Origin: Actinomycetota bacterium
GTDB taxonomy: Bacteria > Actinomycetota > Nitriliruptoria > Nitriliruptorales > JAHWKO01
Direction: 5' to 3'
Length of the DNA stretch: 64,000 nt
NCBI GenBank assembly: GCA_019347855.1
Contig: JAHWKO010000002.1
Span: 16,088-80,087 of the forward strand
Part shown: positions 24,712-32,915 of the stretch, one piece after another
Position numbering within the stretch: position 1 is the stretch's first letter
Layout of the letters: every line of letters starts with the position of its first letter
The notes under the pieces: generated by a model
Seen by the model: only the letters and a program-made list of their open reading frames with translations
Told to the model about the DNA's origin: nothing
Database searches by the model: none
Program-made: the position numbers and the translations under genes

Positions 24712-26021
24712 CCGACACCCGTATCGCCGAGGTCGCCGCCTGGGAGGCGCTGGACTCACGCGGTACGCCGACCGTCGCGTGTGAGGTGCGTCTGTCCGGC
24801 GGGGCACGTGGGGCCGCGACGGTCCCTTCCGGCGCATCCACCGGCCGACACGAGGCCCGGGAGCTGCGCGACGGCGGCGAGCGCTACGCGGGACTCGGCG
24901 TCGGGCGGGCGGTTCGGAACGTCGTCGAGGTCCTCGGTCCCGCGGTCGCCGGTCTCGACGCGTGCGACCAACGGGCGGTGGACGCTCGTCTCCGCGAGCT
25001 CGACGACAGCGAGGGGCTGGCACGTCTCGGCGCCAACGCGGTGTTGTCGGTGTCGGTCGCGACCGCGTTGGCCGCCGCGGACGGGAACGACGTGCCCCTG
25101 TGGCGGCACCTCGCCGCAGACGGGGGTCCGGTGCTGCCGCTGCCGATGGTCAACATCGTCTCGGGTGGTGCGCACGCGGACGGCGCGATCGACATCCAGG
25201 ACGTGCTGGTCGTGCCGGTCGGGGCGGGCTGCGTCGCCGAAGCGATCGAGTGGGCCTGGCGTGTGCGTCGGGCGACCGGCGACGAGGCCGCGGCGCGCGG
25301 GTTGAACGCCGCCCTGGTTGCCGACGAGGGCGGCTTGGGTCCGCGCCTGACCTCGAACGTCGCGGCGCTCGAACTCGTCATGGCCGGTATCGAGGGCGCC
25401 GGGCTCGAGCCCGGCGCCCAGGTCGCCCTCGCGTTGGACGTGGCGGCGAGCCAGTTCCACGCGGAGGGTGAGTACTCGTTCGCGGCCGAGGGCCGATCTC
25501 TCGGCGCCGTCGACCTGATCGACGAGCTGGTCGCCTGGTGCGATGCGTACCCGGTGGTCTCGATCGAGGACGCGCTTGCCGAGGACGACTGGGACGGTTG
25601 GGTCGAGGCCAGCGTGCGCCTCCGCAGTCGGGTTCAGTTGATCGGCGATGATCTGTTCGTCACCGATGTCACCCGGCTCGAACGGGGCGTCGCGGAGGAG
25701 ATCGCCAACGCGATCCTGGTCAAACCGAACCAGACCGGCACCCTGACCGCCGCCGGGGACGTGGTCCGTGTCGCACGGGAAGCCGGCTACGCCCCGGTGA
25801 TCTCGTGCCGCTCCGGCGACACGGAAGACACGTGGCTGGCCGATCTCGCCGTCGGTTGGGGGCCGGCACAGATCAAGGTCGGGTCGACCACGCGCTCCGA
25901 GCGCAACGCCAAGTGGAACCGTCTACTTCGCATCGAAGCCGAGGCCGGCGCGCGGGTCGCCTTCGCTGGCCGAGACGTCCTGGCACCACTGGATGACCGG
26001 GCACCGATGGTTGGAGGATGA
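24708..26021 (+). CDS. Enolase paralogue with altered active-site residues
   Basis: 437 residues, enolase length, start ATG overlapping the kinase stop. Most enolase landmarks are present: the SGASTG loop near residue 40, GGAHA near 155, ADEGG near 205, metal Asp in ALDVA, SIEDAL, IGDDLFVT, and the catalytic Lys in LVKPNQTGT. Two substitutions stand out. The phosphate-binding His of SHRSGETED is Cys here (SCRSGDTED), and the Glu of MQEFM is Asp (IQDVL). The housekeeping enolase is not expected in a sugar cluster, so I read this as a specialised paralogue acting on a phosphorylated hydroxy-acid made by the preceding kinase. It ends exactly next to the convergent FAH-fold gene. Confidence 0.82.
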   Translation: MTDTRIAEVAAWEALDSRGTPTVACEVRLSGGARGAATVPSGASTGRHEARELRDGGERYAGLGVGRAVRNVVEVLGPAVAGLDACDQRAVDARLRELDDSEGLARLGANAVLSVSVATALAAADGNDVPLWRHLAADGGPVLPLPMVNIVSGGAHADGAIDIQDVLVVPVGAGCVAEAIEWAWRVRRATGDEAAARGLNAALVADEGGLGPRLTSNVAALELVMAGIEGAGLEPGAQVALALDVAASQFHAEGEYSFAAEGRSLGAVDLIDELVAWCDAYPVVSIEDALAEDDWDGWVEASVRLRSRVQLIGDDLFVTDVTRLERGVAEEIANAILVKPNQTGTLTAAGDVVRVAREAGYAPVISCRSGDTEDTWLADLAVGWGPAQIKVGSTTRSERNAKWNRLLRIEAEAGARVAFAGRDVLAPLDDRAPMVGG

Positions 26022-26903
26022 TCAACGGGCCGCCCCCGCGCCATCCGACAGGTGCTCGATGCCCACCACCGCTACGGGGTTATGCAGCTCACCGAGACCC
26101 GTGATGGCGATCATCACGGTGTCCCCGGCGGCCAGGGTGAAGTCATCGGCTGGCACGATCCCGGTCCCGGTCAGCAGCACCACACCGTCTGGGAACGATG
26201 TGGCCCGGAACAACCAGTCCAGCAACTCCGCCGGGCGCCGACGCATCGACGCGACCGAGATCGACTCCTCGACGAGGATGTCCCCGGCCCGCTCCACGCG
26301 CAGCGCTACCTCCATTCTGGTCAGCTCCGGGGCATCGGACGTGGGCACCAGACAAGGACCGATCGCACAGCTGCCGTCGTAGGTCTTGGCCTGTGGCAGG
26401 TACAGCGGGTTCTCGCCCTCGATCCGCCGCGAGGACATGTCGTTTCCGATGACGTAGGCGACGATCTCACCGCCGTGATCAACAACGAGCCCCAGCTCTG
26501 GCTCGGGTACGTCCCAGCCTGAGTCGGCGCGGATACCCACGGGTTCGCCCGGACCGCGGCTGCGGCCCGGCGCCGCCTTGAGGAACAGCTCGGGACGCGC
26601 CGCCTCGTACACGAGGTCGTAGTGGTCCGGAACCGCAGATTCGAGGCGACGTGCCTCACGGCTGCGCATGTAGGTCACGCCTGACGCCCAGACCTCCTGC
26701 GTGTCCAGAGGGACCCTGGCCTCCGCTCCGGCCGGTACGGCTGCGTGCGACGTGCTGTCGTGAAGATCCGCCAGAGACTGCCCTCCTTCACCGAGCAGCT
26801 CGCCCAACGACTCGCGTCCGTCCAGGAGCTCCCGGGGACCGACATCGGCTGGTCCGCGAGCCCATCGAGCCTCGTCGTCGATCTCGATGCGCCACAAGGC
26901 CAT
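26022..26903 (-). CDS. FAH-fold 2-keto-3-deoxy-pentonate dehydratase (KdaD-like)
   Basis: 293 residues of the fumarylacetoacetate-hydrolase fold. The stretch SSRRIEGENPLYLPQAK followed by YDGSCAIGPC resembles Sulfolobus 2-keto-3-deoxy-D-arabinonate dehydratase more than true FAH hydrolases, as do GVTYMRSREAR and ARPELFLKAA. Such enzymes remove water from a 2-keto-3-deoxy-pentonate to give alpha-ketoglutarate semialdehyde. GAGGAG lies 9 bases before the ATG. It is the last gene of a three-gene minus-strand operon after the semialdehyde dehydrogenase (13-base gap) and the enolase-superfamily dehydratase, which supports this reading strongly. Confidence 0.78.
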   Translation of the reverse strand: MALWRIEIDDEARWARGPADVGPRELLDGRESLGELLGEGGQSLADLHDSTSHAAVPAGAEARVPLDTQEVWASGVTYMRSREARRLESAVPDHYDLVYEAARPELFLKAAPGRSRGPGEPVGIRADSGWDVPEPELGLVVDHGGEIVAYVIGNDMSSRRIEGENPLYLPQAKTYDGSCAIGPCLVPTSDAPELTRMEVALRVERAGDILVEESISVASMRRRPAELLDWLFRATSFPDGVVLLTGTGIVPADDFTLAAGDTVMIAITGLGELHNPVAVVGIEHLSDGAGAAR

Positions 26904-26916
26904 CCGCGATCGCTCC

Positions 26917-28464
26917 TCAATCGGAGGTGGGCACGCCGTCGACCAGGCGCCGGATGCCCAACGGGTTGCCGTCTTGCAGCGCCGCAGGCAGGAAACCGTC
27001 CGGTGCGTCCTGGTAGCTCACGGGGCGCAGGAACCGACGGATCGCACTCGAGCCGACGGATGTGTGAGCTGGCGCCGTCGTCGCTGGGTACGGCCCGCCG
27101 TGGTGCATGGCGTGGGTCACGGCGACCCCGGTCGGGAAGCCGTCGAAGACGAGCCGTCCGGCGCGCTCCCGCAGGATCGCGACGAGGTCGGCGATCGATC
27201 CCCGGTCCTCGGCCTCGGAGTGGACGGTCGCAGTGAGGCTGCCTGGCAGCCGTCGGGCGACTTCTCGCTGCTCGTCCGACGAACCGCAGCGGACCAGGAT
27301 CGACACCGGACCGAAGTGTTCCTCCCGCAGCTGTGGGGTCTCCAGGAAACGGTCCGCGTCCACCGTGAGTACCACTGCCGGATGGCGCACACCGGTCTCG
27401 TCGGTCTGGCCGCGGGCGATCACCTCGACCCTGTCGACCCCGACGGTCTCGGCCAGACGATGCGAGAGCCCGTTCTTCAGGCGGGGAGCGAGCATGACGT
27501 CGGCGGATCGGGCGCTGACGGCCCTCGCGACGTCCGCGACGAAACCGTCGGTGCTCGCCCCGGGCGGCAGCACGACGACACCCGGCTTCGTGCAGAACTG
27601 TCCGGTTCCGAGGTTCATCGAGGCGACGAACCCCTCGGCGATCGTCCCGCCGCGGACCGCGAGTGCGGCCGCGGTGACGAAGATCGGGTTCAGGCTGCCC
27701 ATCTCGGCGTAGACGGGGATCGGCTCGGGTCGGGCTGCGGCGAGGTCGAACAGCGCCCGGCCGCCGGTGAGCGACCCGGTGAAGCCGACCGCGCGGACGC
27801 CCGGTGCGGTCACCAGTGCCTCACCGACACCGTGTCCGTCGCCATGGAGAAGCGCGAACACTCCCTGCGGCAGGCCGAGCTTCGCCAGCGCGCCGGAGAT
27901 CGCGCCGGCGCACAGGTCGGAAGTGGCGGGGTGGGCCGGGTGGGCCTTGACGACGACGGGGCAGCCCGCTGCCAGCGCGGAGGCTGTGTCGCCGCCGGGC
28001 ACGCTGAACGCCAGGGGGAAGTTGCTGGCACCGAAAACGGCGACCGGACCGACCGCGATCAACATCCGGCGTAGGTCGGGGCGCGGGGGAGTTCCGTCGG
28101 GGTCGGCGTGGTCGATGATCGCCTCGACGTAGGAACCCTCGTCGACGAGGTCGGCGAAGGATCGCAGCTGAGCACATGTCCGGGCACGCTCATCCTCGAG
28201 GCGATCCGTGCCGAGTCCGGTCTCAGAGTCGGCGACATCGACCAGTTCGTGACCGAGACCCTCGATAGCACTGGCGATGGTACGCAGTAGTGTCGACCGC
28301 TGGGCGGCCGACAGGGCACGTAGCGCTGGGAAGGCGGCCACCGCGCCATCCACCGCGCCGAGGACCTCGGTAGGCGTCGCGTCCCGATAGGACGCGCCGG
28401 TCGCCGCACCGGAGCGCGGATCGGTCGCGGTGAACGTGGTCGCGTCGGTGCTCGTGGTCATCAT
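26917..28464 (-). CDS. Alpha-ketoglutarate semialdehyde (2,5-dioxovalerate) dehydrogenase
   Basis: 515 residues from the first ATG of a tandem ATGATG at 28464, with GAGGA upstream; a longer open frame exists but overlaps the preceding gene. It belongs to the aldehyde dehydrogenase superfamily: the oxyanion Asn region VFGASNFPLAFS, general-base Glu in AEMGSLNP near residue 255, and nucleophile Cys in GQFCTKPG near 291. The GQFCTKPG version with long insertions is typical of NADP-dependent KGSA dehydrogenases of pentose or sugar-diacid oxidation. It would convert KGSA from the KdaD-like enzyme into alpha-ketoglutarate, which feeds the TCA cycle. Confidence 0.85.
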   Translation of the reverse strand: MMTTSTDATTFTATDPRSGAATGASYRDATPTEVLGAVDGAVAAFPALRALSAAQRSTLLRTIASAIEGLGHELVDVADSETGLGTDRLEDERARTCAQLRSFADLVDEGSYVEAIIDHADPDGTPPRPDLRRMLIAVGPVAVFGASNFPLAFSVPGGDTASALAAGCPVVVKAHPAHPATSDLCAGAISGALAKLGLPQGVFALLHGDGHGVGEALVTAPGVRAVGFTGSLTGGRALFDLAAARPEPIPVYAEMGSLNPIFVTAAALAVRGGTIAEGFVASMNLGTGQFCTKPGVVVLPPGASTDGFVADVARAVSARSADVMLAPRLKNGLSHRLAETVGVDRVEVIARGQTDETGVRHPAVVLTVDADRFLETPQLREEHFGPVSILVRCGSSDEQREVARRLPGSLTATVHSEAEDRGSIADLVAILRERAGRLVFDGFPTGVAVTHAMHHGGPYPATTAPAHTSVGSSAIRRFLRPVSYQDAPDGFLPAALQDGNPLGIRRLVDGVPTSD

Positions 28465-28474
28465 CGTCGGGTCC

Positions 28475-29638
28475 TCACCAGTCGGCCACCGATCCGTCCT
28501 CGTGCCACCAACGCACGATTTCCTCCGGTTGCTGGGGGTGGGCAGCGGCCGCATCCTCGTCGACCTCGATGCCCAGTCCTGGCCGGTCCATCGGCAACGC
28601 GCGACCCTGACGTATCGGGAAGGGCACCGGACACACCTCGTCGCGCCAGGGTACGTCCGCGCGTAGCTGCTCCTGGATCAGGAAGTTCGGGGTGGCGAAC
28701 GCCAGGTGGATCGCCGCGGCCGTGGAGATCGGACCGAGCGGGTTGTGGAAGGCCATCGAGACGTTGTAGGTCTCGGCCATGGCGGCGATCTTGTGACCCT
28801 CCCATAGCCCGCCCGTATGGCACAGGTCAGGTTGCAACACGGCGACCGCAGCCTGCTCCAGCACCGGTCGCACATCGCGGCGTCCCACCAAGCGCTCTCC
28901 GGCAGCAACGGGGATCGGCGACACCGCACGGGCTACCCGCGCCAGCCCTGGCACGTCCCCCGGGAGGACGGGTTCCTCGATGAACAGGGGGGCGTACGGT
29001 CTCAAGACCTCCGCGAACCGGATCGCCTGCTCCGGCCAGGTACGCCCGTGGAAATCCACCATGATGTCGACGTCCGGCCCCACCGCCTCGCGGACCGCGC
29101 GCATCATCTCGTCGCAGTGCCGCAACACCTCCTCGCTCTCCAGCGGGCGCGCCCTGGGGACGGTCATGACCTTGATCGCGTCGAACCCCGCAGCGACGCT
29201 CTCGACGGCACGCTCCGCCATGTGGCCGGGAGCGTCATCCAGGTACATCGCGCCTGGCTCGCCACCGCCGAGATGGTCGTAGAGGCGTACGTGCTCGCGG
29301 ACCCGTCCCCCGAGCAGCTCGAAGACCGGCACGTCGAGTGCCTTGCCCGCGATGTCCCAGCACGCCTGCTCGATGCCCGACAGCGCGCTCATGCCGACCA
29401 GGCCCTTCGGCCAGAACGGTTGGCGGGTGCCCGTCTGGAAAAGGTGCTCGACCCTGCGTGGGTCCATCCCGGCCAGGAACGGTCCGAGGTCGGCAACGGC
29501 GCCGACCACGGCCTGCGTGTGCCACTCGAGCGTTGCTTCCCCCCAACCGACGAGGCCCTGGTCGGTCTCGACCTTGACGAAGACCCAGTTCCGTAGGCGG
29601 GCGTTGACGACCAGCGTCGAGATCCGGGTGATCTTCAT
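28475..29638 (-). CDS. Enolase-superfamily sugar-acid dehydratase (DgoD-like)
   Basis: 387 residues of the mandelate-racemase subgroup. The N-terminal capping domain (KVETDQGLVGWGEAT) leads into a barrel with KVMTVP, first metal ligand in MVDFHGR, second in FIEEPV, third in AAGERL, and HNPLGP carrying the catalytic His. FHGR and HNPLGPI are characteristic of galactonate-dehydratase-like members. It removes water from an aldonic acid to give a 2-keto-3-deoxy acid. With the two following genes it makes a complete Weimberg-type route, so the natural substrate may be a pentonate such as xylonate or arabinonate. It is first in the operon and has its own operator-bearing promoter. Confidence 0.83.
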   Translation of the reverse strand: MKITRISTLVVNARLRNWVFVKVETDQGLVGWGEATLEWHTQAVVGAVADLGPFLAGMDPRRVEHLFQTGTRQPFWPKGLVGMSALSGIEQACWDIAGKALDVPVFELLGGRVREHVRLYDHLGGGEPGAMYLDDAPGHMAERAVESVAAGFDAIKVMTVPRARPLESEEVLRHCDEMMRAVREAVGPDVDIMVDFHGRTWPEQAIRFAEVLRPYAPLFIEEPVLPGDVPGLARVARAVSPIPVAAGERLVGRRDVRPVLEQAAVAVLQPDLCHTGGLWEGHKIAAMAETYNVSMAFHNPLGPISTAAAIHLAFATPNFLIQEQLRADVPWRDEVCPVPFPIRQGRALPMDRPGLGIEVDEDAAAAHPQQPEEIVRWWHEDGSVADW

Positions 29639-29668
29639 GGGGATCCGGTCAGCGATCGGGGACGGTTA

Positions 29669-29688
29669 ATACGGAGTCCTTACTATAG
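29669..29688 (-). promoter_or_regulatory. Promoter/operator of the Weimberg-type operon
   Basis: On the minus strand a -10-like TATAGT (29683-29688) runs straight into GTAAGGACTCCGTAT (29669-29683), which matches the recurring palindrome at 10 of 12 defined positions. The operator would cover the transcription start, about 40 bases before the ATG at 29638. Confidence 0.5.
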
Positions 29689-29749
29689 GCGACCGTGACG
29701 GCAGCGGAGCGAACAGGGGCCGCTGCGCGGAGAGGCCGACGGACACCAA

Positions 29750-29771
29750 TATGATAACATTCTGAACTAAC
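29750..29771 (+). promoter_or_regulatory. Promoter with half-site for the FAH-family hydrolase gene
   Basis: A good -10 box TATGAT (29750-29755) is followed 11 bases later by CTAAC (29767-29771), the conserved half-site of the recurring motif. The gene starts at 29815. Confidence 0.42.
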
Positions 29772-29814
29772 CTAGCGGAACGTGCTCGACGGGTTCGACC
29801 GGAGGGATGCCGCG

Positions 29815-30660
29815 ATGCGCATCGCACTGATCAGGACGCAGGAACGTGTGTGCATCGCCCGCATCGAGGCGGGCGAAGCGCTGATCCTCGAGGACGCCTC
29901 CGTCGAGCCGGACGTGGATATCCTTCGACGGCTCCTCGCGGGAGGCACCGACTTCACCTCGCGGGAGCCGCGTGACGCCGCGCCGATCGGTGAGGTCGAG
30001 TTGCTGGCGCCGCTGTCGTCACCACAGAAGATCATCGCCATCGGTCTGAACTACGCGGACCACGCGCGAGAGTCCGGCACGGAGCCGCCCTCTGCCCCCG
30101 TGGCGTTCGCCAAACTGCCGAACAGCATCATCGGGCCCGACGAGCCGATCCGCTTCCGGAGGGCGGACACGCAGCAGGTCGACTACGAGGCGGAGCTCGC
30201 GGTGGTGATCGGCCGCCGCGGGCGGGACATCCCCGAGGAGAGGGCTCTCGATCACGTCTTCGGCTACACGGTGTGCAACGATGTATCCGCTCGAGATGCG
30301 CAGTTCGCCGACGGCCAGTGGATCCGTGGCAAGTCCTACGACACGTTCTGTCCCCTGGGGCCATGGATCGTGACGGCGGACGAGCTTCCGGACCCGCAGT
30401 CGCTCGCCATCCGCTGCCGTGTCAACGGGGAGACGCTCCAGGACAGCTCGACGAAGGAGATGATCTTCGGCGTGGCCGAGTTGGTGAGCTACCTCTCGCG
30501 GTTCCTGACCGTGGAGGCAGGTGACGTCATTGCGACCGGGACCCCGTACGGCGTCGGCTTCGCACGGACGCCACCGCGCTTCCTGGGTGATGGCGATGTC
30601 GTGGAGGTAGAGGTCGAGGGCATCGGGACGCTGCGCAACCCGGTGATCGTGGAGGGATGA
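29815..30660 (+). CDS. FAH-family acylpyruvate/2,4-diketo-3-deoxy-sugar-acid hydrolase
   Basis: 281 residues; ATG at 29815 has GGAGGG 8 bases upstream. The fold signature is complete: KIIAIGLNYADHA near residue 72, PNSIIGPDEPI, YEAELAVVIGRRGRDI with the metal Glu residues, FGYTVCNDVSARDAQF, and KSYDTFCPLGPWIV. This is the hydrolase branch of the family (ureidoglycolate lyase, acylpyruvase, LRA6). In the non-phosphorylated L-rhamnose or L-fucose routes such an enzyme splits a 2,4-diketo-3-deoxy acid to pyruvate and L-lactate, which would fit the lactate-oxidation genes at 55-58 kb. That link is inference. Confidence 0.8.
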   Translation: MRIALIRTQERVCIARIEAGEALILEDASVEPDVDILRRLLAGGTDFTSREPRDAAPIGEVELLAPLSSPQKIIAIGLNYADHARESGTEPPSAPVAFAKLPNSIIGPDEPIRFRRADTQQVDYEAELAVVIGRRGRDIPEERALDHVFGYTVCNDVSARDAQFADGQWIRGKSYDTFCPLGPWIVTADELPDPQSLAIRCRVNGETLQDSSTKEMIFGVAELVSYLSRFLTVEAGDVIATGTPYGVGFARTPPRFLGDGDVVEVEVEGIGTLRNPVIVEG

Positions 30661-30677
30661 CCGGCCGAGCCCGGAAC

Positions 30678-32095
30678 CTACCGGTCCCGCACCGCCTCCC
30701 GCTCGCGCAGCTCGACGCGGCGGATCTTTGCCTGAGACGGTCTTGGGTAACTCGTCGATGAACTCGACGCTGCGTGGGTACTTGTAGGGCGCGGTCACCG
30801 ACTTGACATGGTCCTGGATCTTGGCCTCGAGTTCTCCGGAGCCCTGGATGCCCGGTGTCAGCACGACGAAGGCCTTCACCGCCTCGCCTCGGTCCCGATC
30901 GGGCACGCCGATCACCGCCGTCTCGGCGACGGCCGGGTGCTCGATGATCGCCGATTCGACCTCGAAGGGGCCGATCCGGTACCCGGCGGAGATGATGACA
31001 TCATCGACGCGAGACGAGAACCAGAAGTAACCGTCCTCATCGACATGGGCCCGGTCGCCGGTGTAGTACCAGTCGCCCCGGAACGACCGCTCCATCGACT
31101 CCGGGTTGCGCCAGTACTCCCTGAACAGGCCTACCGGCAGCTCGGGTCGGACCCGGACGGCGATCTGCCCCTCGCCGCCAGGGTCCAGGACGTTGCCGTC
31201 GTCGTCCACGACCGCAACGTGGTATCCGGGCATGGGGTTTGCCCATCGAGCCGGGCTTCTTCGGCATGCACCGTAGGTTCGCGACCAGGCTGCAGGTCTC
31301 GGTCTGCCCGTAGCCGTCGTGGATCTCCGTTCCGGTGGCCACCCGCCAGGCGTGGAAGGTTCTACTCTCGTGGGCCGACGGTCAGTTTCGCCAGTGGAGA
31401 TCCTGGGGCTTGAGGTCCTGCCAGAACCGAGCGGTGATCTCGTGACCGATACCGCAGGAGGCGTGGGTGTGCAGCACCATCTTGGGCTGTCCGGTCGTCC
31501 CTGACGTGAAGTAGATGAGCAAGGGATCGTCGGCAGCCGTCGGCTCGGAGTCCGGCTGTCGATCACTGGCGCGCGCGACGCCATCCGCCCATGAGCTCCA
31601 CGCAGCTGAGGGGGGACCCACGACGATCAGGGTCTGCAGGCTGGGACACTGTTCGCGGATCTCGTCGACTTTGGTCGCACCCTCCTCGTCGACGATCGCC
31701 GCCGAAGCATCGGCCCGGCCGATGCGGTAGCGGATGTCCTTGGACGTCAGCTGGACGGTCCCCGGCATGGGCACCGCACCGAGCCGGAAGGCGCCGAGCA
31801 GGACCGCGTACCACTCGGGGATGCGCGGCAGCATCACGAAGATCGATCGCCCTTCGACACGCCCTGCGCGGCGAGGAGTTCGCCGCCCGTCGCGAGTCCC
31901 GGGCGAGATCCGCGAACAGGTAGCGGCGGATGTTCCCACCGTCGGGTCCGACGGCGAGCAGCGCGAGCTTCCTCGGCTCTCGGCGGGCCCAGTCGTCGAT
32001 GACGTCGCGGGTTAGTTGAAGGCTTCGGGGACCTCCAGGCGGAAGCTGCGACGGGCTTGTTCGTAGTCGCTGACGTTCATGGGGACGCCTGCCAT
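30678..32095 (-). pseudogene. Decayed medium-chain-type acyl-CoA synthetase (AMP-forming)
   Basis: Pieces of one AMP-binding synthetase lie in several frames. From ATG 32095 (behind AAGGAGG) the N-terminus reads MAGVPMNVSDYEQAR up to VPEAFN and then hits TAA through a lost base. Further single-base losses occur near 31890 and 31850. The P-loop YFTSGTTGQPKMVLHTH is present near 31490. After QDLHW about 110-130 residues are missing and the sequence resumes at TGTEIHDGYGQTETC near 31310. The C-terminal domain GDWYYTGDRAHVDEDGYFWF is intact, and the catalytic PKTVSGK is followed by another frameshift before the ancestral stop at 30678. The internal deletion shows that this is real decay and not only sequencing error. 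Confidence 0.85.
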
Positions 32096-32131
32096 CGGTG
32101 CCTCCTTCGACGACTGCGCGACGCGATCGAC

Positions 32132-32149
32132 TACGTTAGCAATCCTTCC
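32132..32149 (+). promoter_or_regulatory. Operator-like site before the SDR gene
   Basis: GTTAGCAATCCTTCC (32135-32149) matches the recurring palindrome at 10 of 12 defined positions, overlapping a -10-like TACGTT at 32133-32138. The SDR gene starts 20 bases downstream with AGAGGAGG as its ribosome binding site. Confidence 0.45.
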
Positions 32150-32168
32150 GAAGTAGAGGAGGCAGCGC

Positions 32169-32909
32169 ATGGGATCGGGGCGTTTCGACGGCAAGGTCGC
32201 GGTCGTGACCGGCGCGGCGTCGGGTATCGGGTACGAGATGGCGCGCCAGTTGTTGGAGGACGGCGCCCGGGTCGTCGCCGCCGACCTCGATCCCAGTTCC
32301 GTGCCCGAGGGCTGTGTCGCGGTCCAGGCGGACGTGTCGCTGCCGGCCGACGTCGAGGGCATGGTCGCCGCCGCGCTCGACGCGTGGGACCGCATCGACG
32401 TCCTCTGCAACAACGCCGGCATCGGCTCCACCGCCGATGCGATCGGCTGCACGGTTGAGGAGTGGGACCGCGTGTTCGCGGTCAACGCGCGGGGCGTCTT
32501 CCTGGGGACCAAGGCGGCGCTCCCACACATGCTCGAGCGCGGCCGCGGGGCGATCGTCAACACCGCCTCGGCCGCTGGGCTGATCGGCCTCAAGGACCGG
32601 GCCGCCTACTGCGCCAGCAAGGGAGCGGTCATCGCGTTCACCAAGCAGGTCGCCATCCAGTACGCGGGCACCGGCGTCCGCTGCAACTGCATCTGTCCCG
32701 GGACGGTGGACTCGCCGTGGGTCGGTCGGCTGCTCGCTGAGACCGGCGAGCCGGATGAACGTCGCAGGCAGCTCGTCGCGCGCCAGCCGATGGGTCGGCT
32801 CGGCGAACCGGAGGAGATCGCCAAGGCCGCGCTGTACCTGGCTTCGGACGACGCCGCGTTCGTGACCGGGGCGGAGCTCGTGATCGACGGCGGCCTCGTC
32901 GCCGGCTGA
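32169..32909 (+). CDS. Short-chain dehydrogenase/reductase (sugar or 2-keto-3-deoxy-acid dehydrogenase)
   Basis: 246 residues, a classical SDR. It has the cofactor loop TGAASGIG at residues 15-22, an Asp after beta-2 (AADLD) that favours NAD, NNAG near residue 80, the catalytic Ser in NTASAAG and YCASK near residue 146. Family members closest in pattern oxidise L-rhamnose, L-fucose, galactose or 2-keto-3-deoxy acids at C1 or C4. Together with the FAH-type hydrolase at 29815 and rhamnonate dehydratase at 54339 it could supply either the first or the C4 oxidation of a non-phosphorylated rhamnose route. It is separated by 6 bases from the convergent IlvD-type gene. Confidence 0.85.
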   Translation: MGSGRFDGKVAVVTGAASGIGYEMARQLLEDGARVVAADLDPSSVPEGCVAVQADVSLPADVEGMVAAALDAWDRIDVLCNNAGIGSTADAIGCTVEEWDRVFAVNARGVFLGTKAALPHMLERGRGAIVNTASAAGLIGLKDRAAYCASKGAVIAFTKQVAIQYAGTGVRCNCICPGTVDSPWVGRLLAETGEPDERRRQLVARQPMGRLGEPEEIAKAALYLASDDAAFVTGAELVIDGGLVAG

Positions 32910-32915
32910 CCGGCG

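Noticed and set aside
24708..26021. Housekeeping enolase
   Set aside because: The conserved His of SHRSG and Glu of MQEFM are changed and it is coupled to a catabolic kinase, so a specialised paralogue is more likely.
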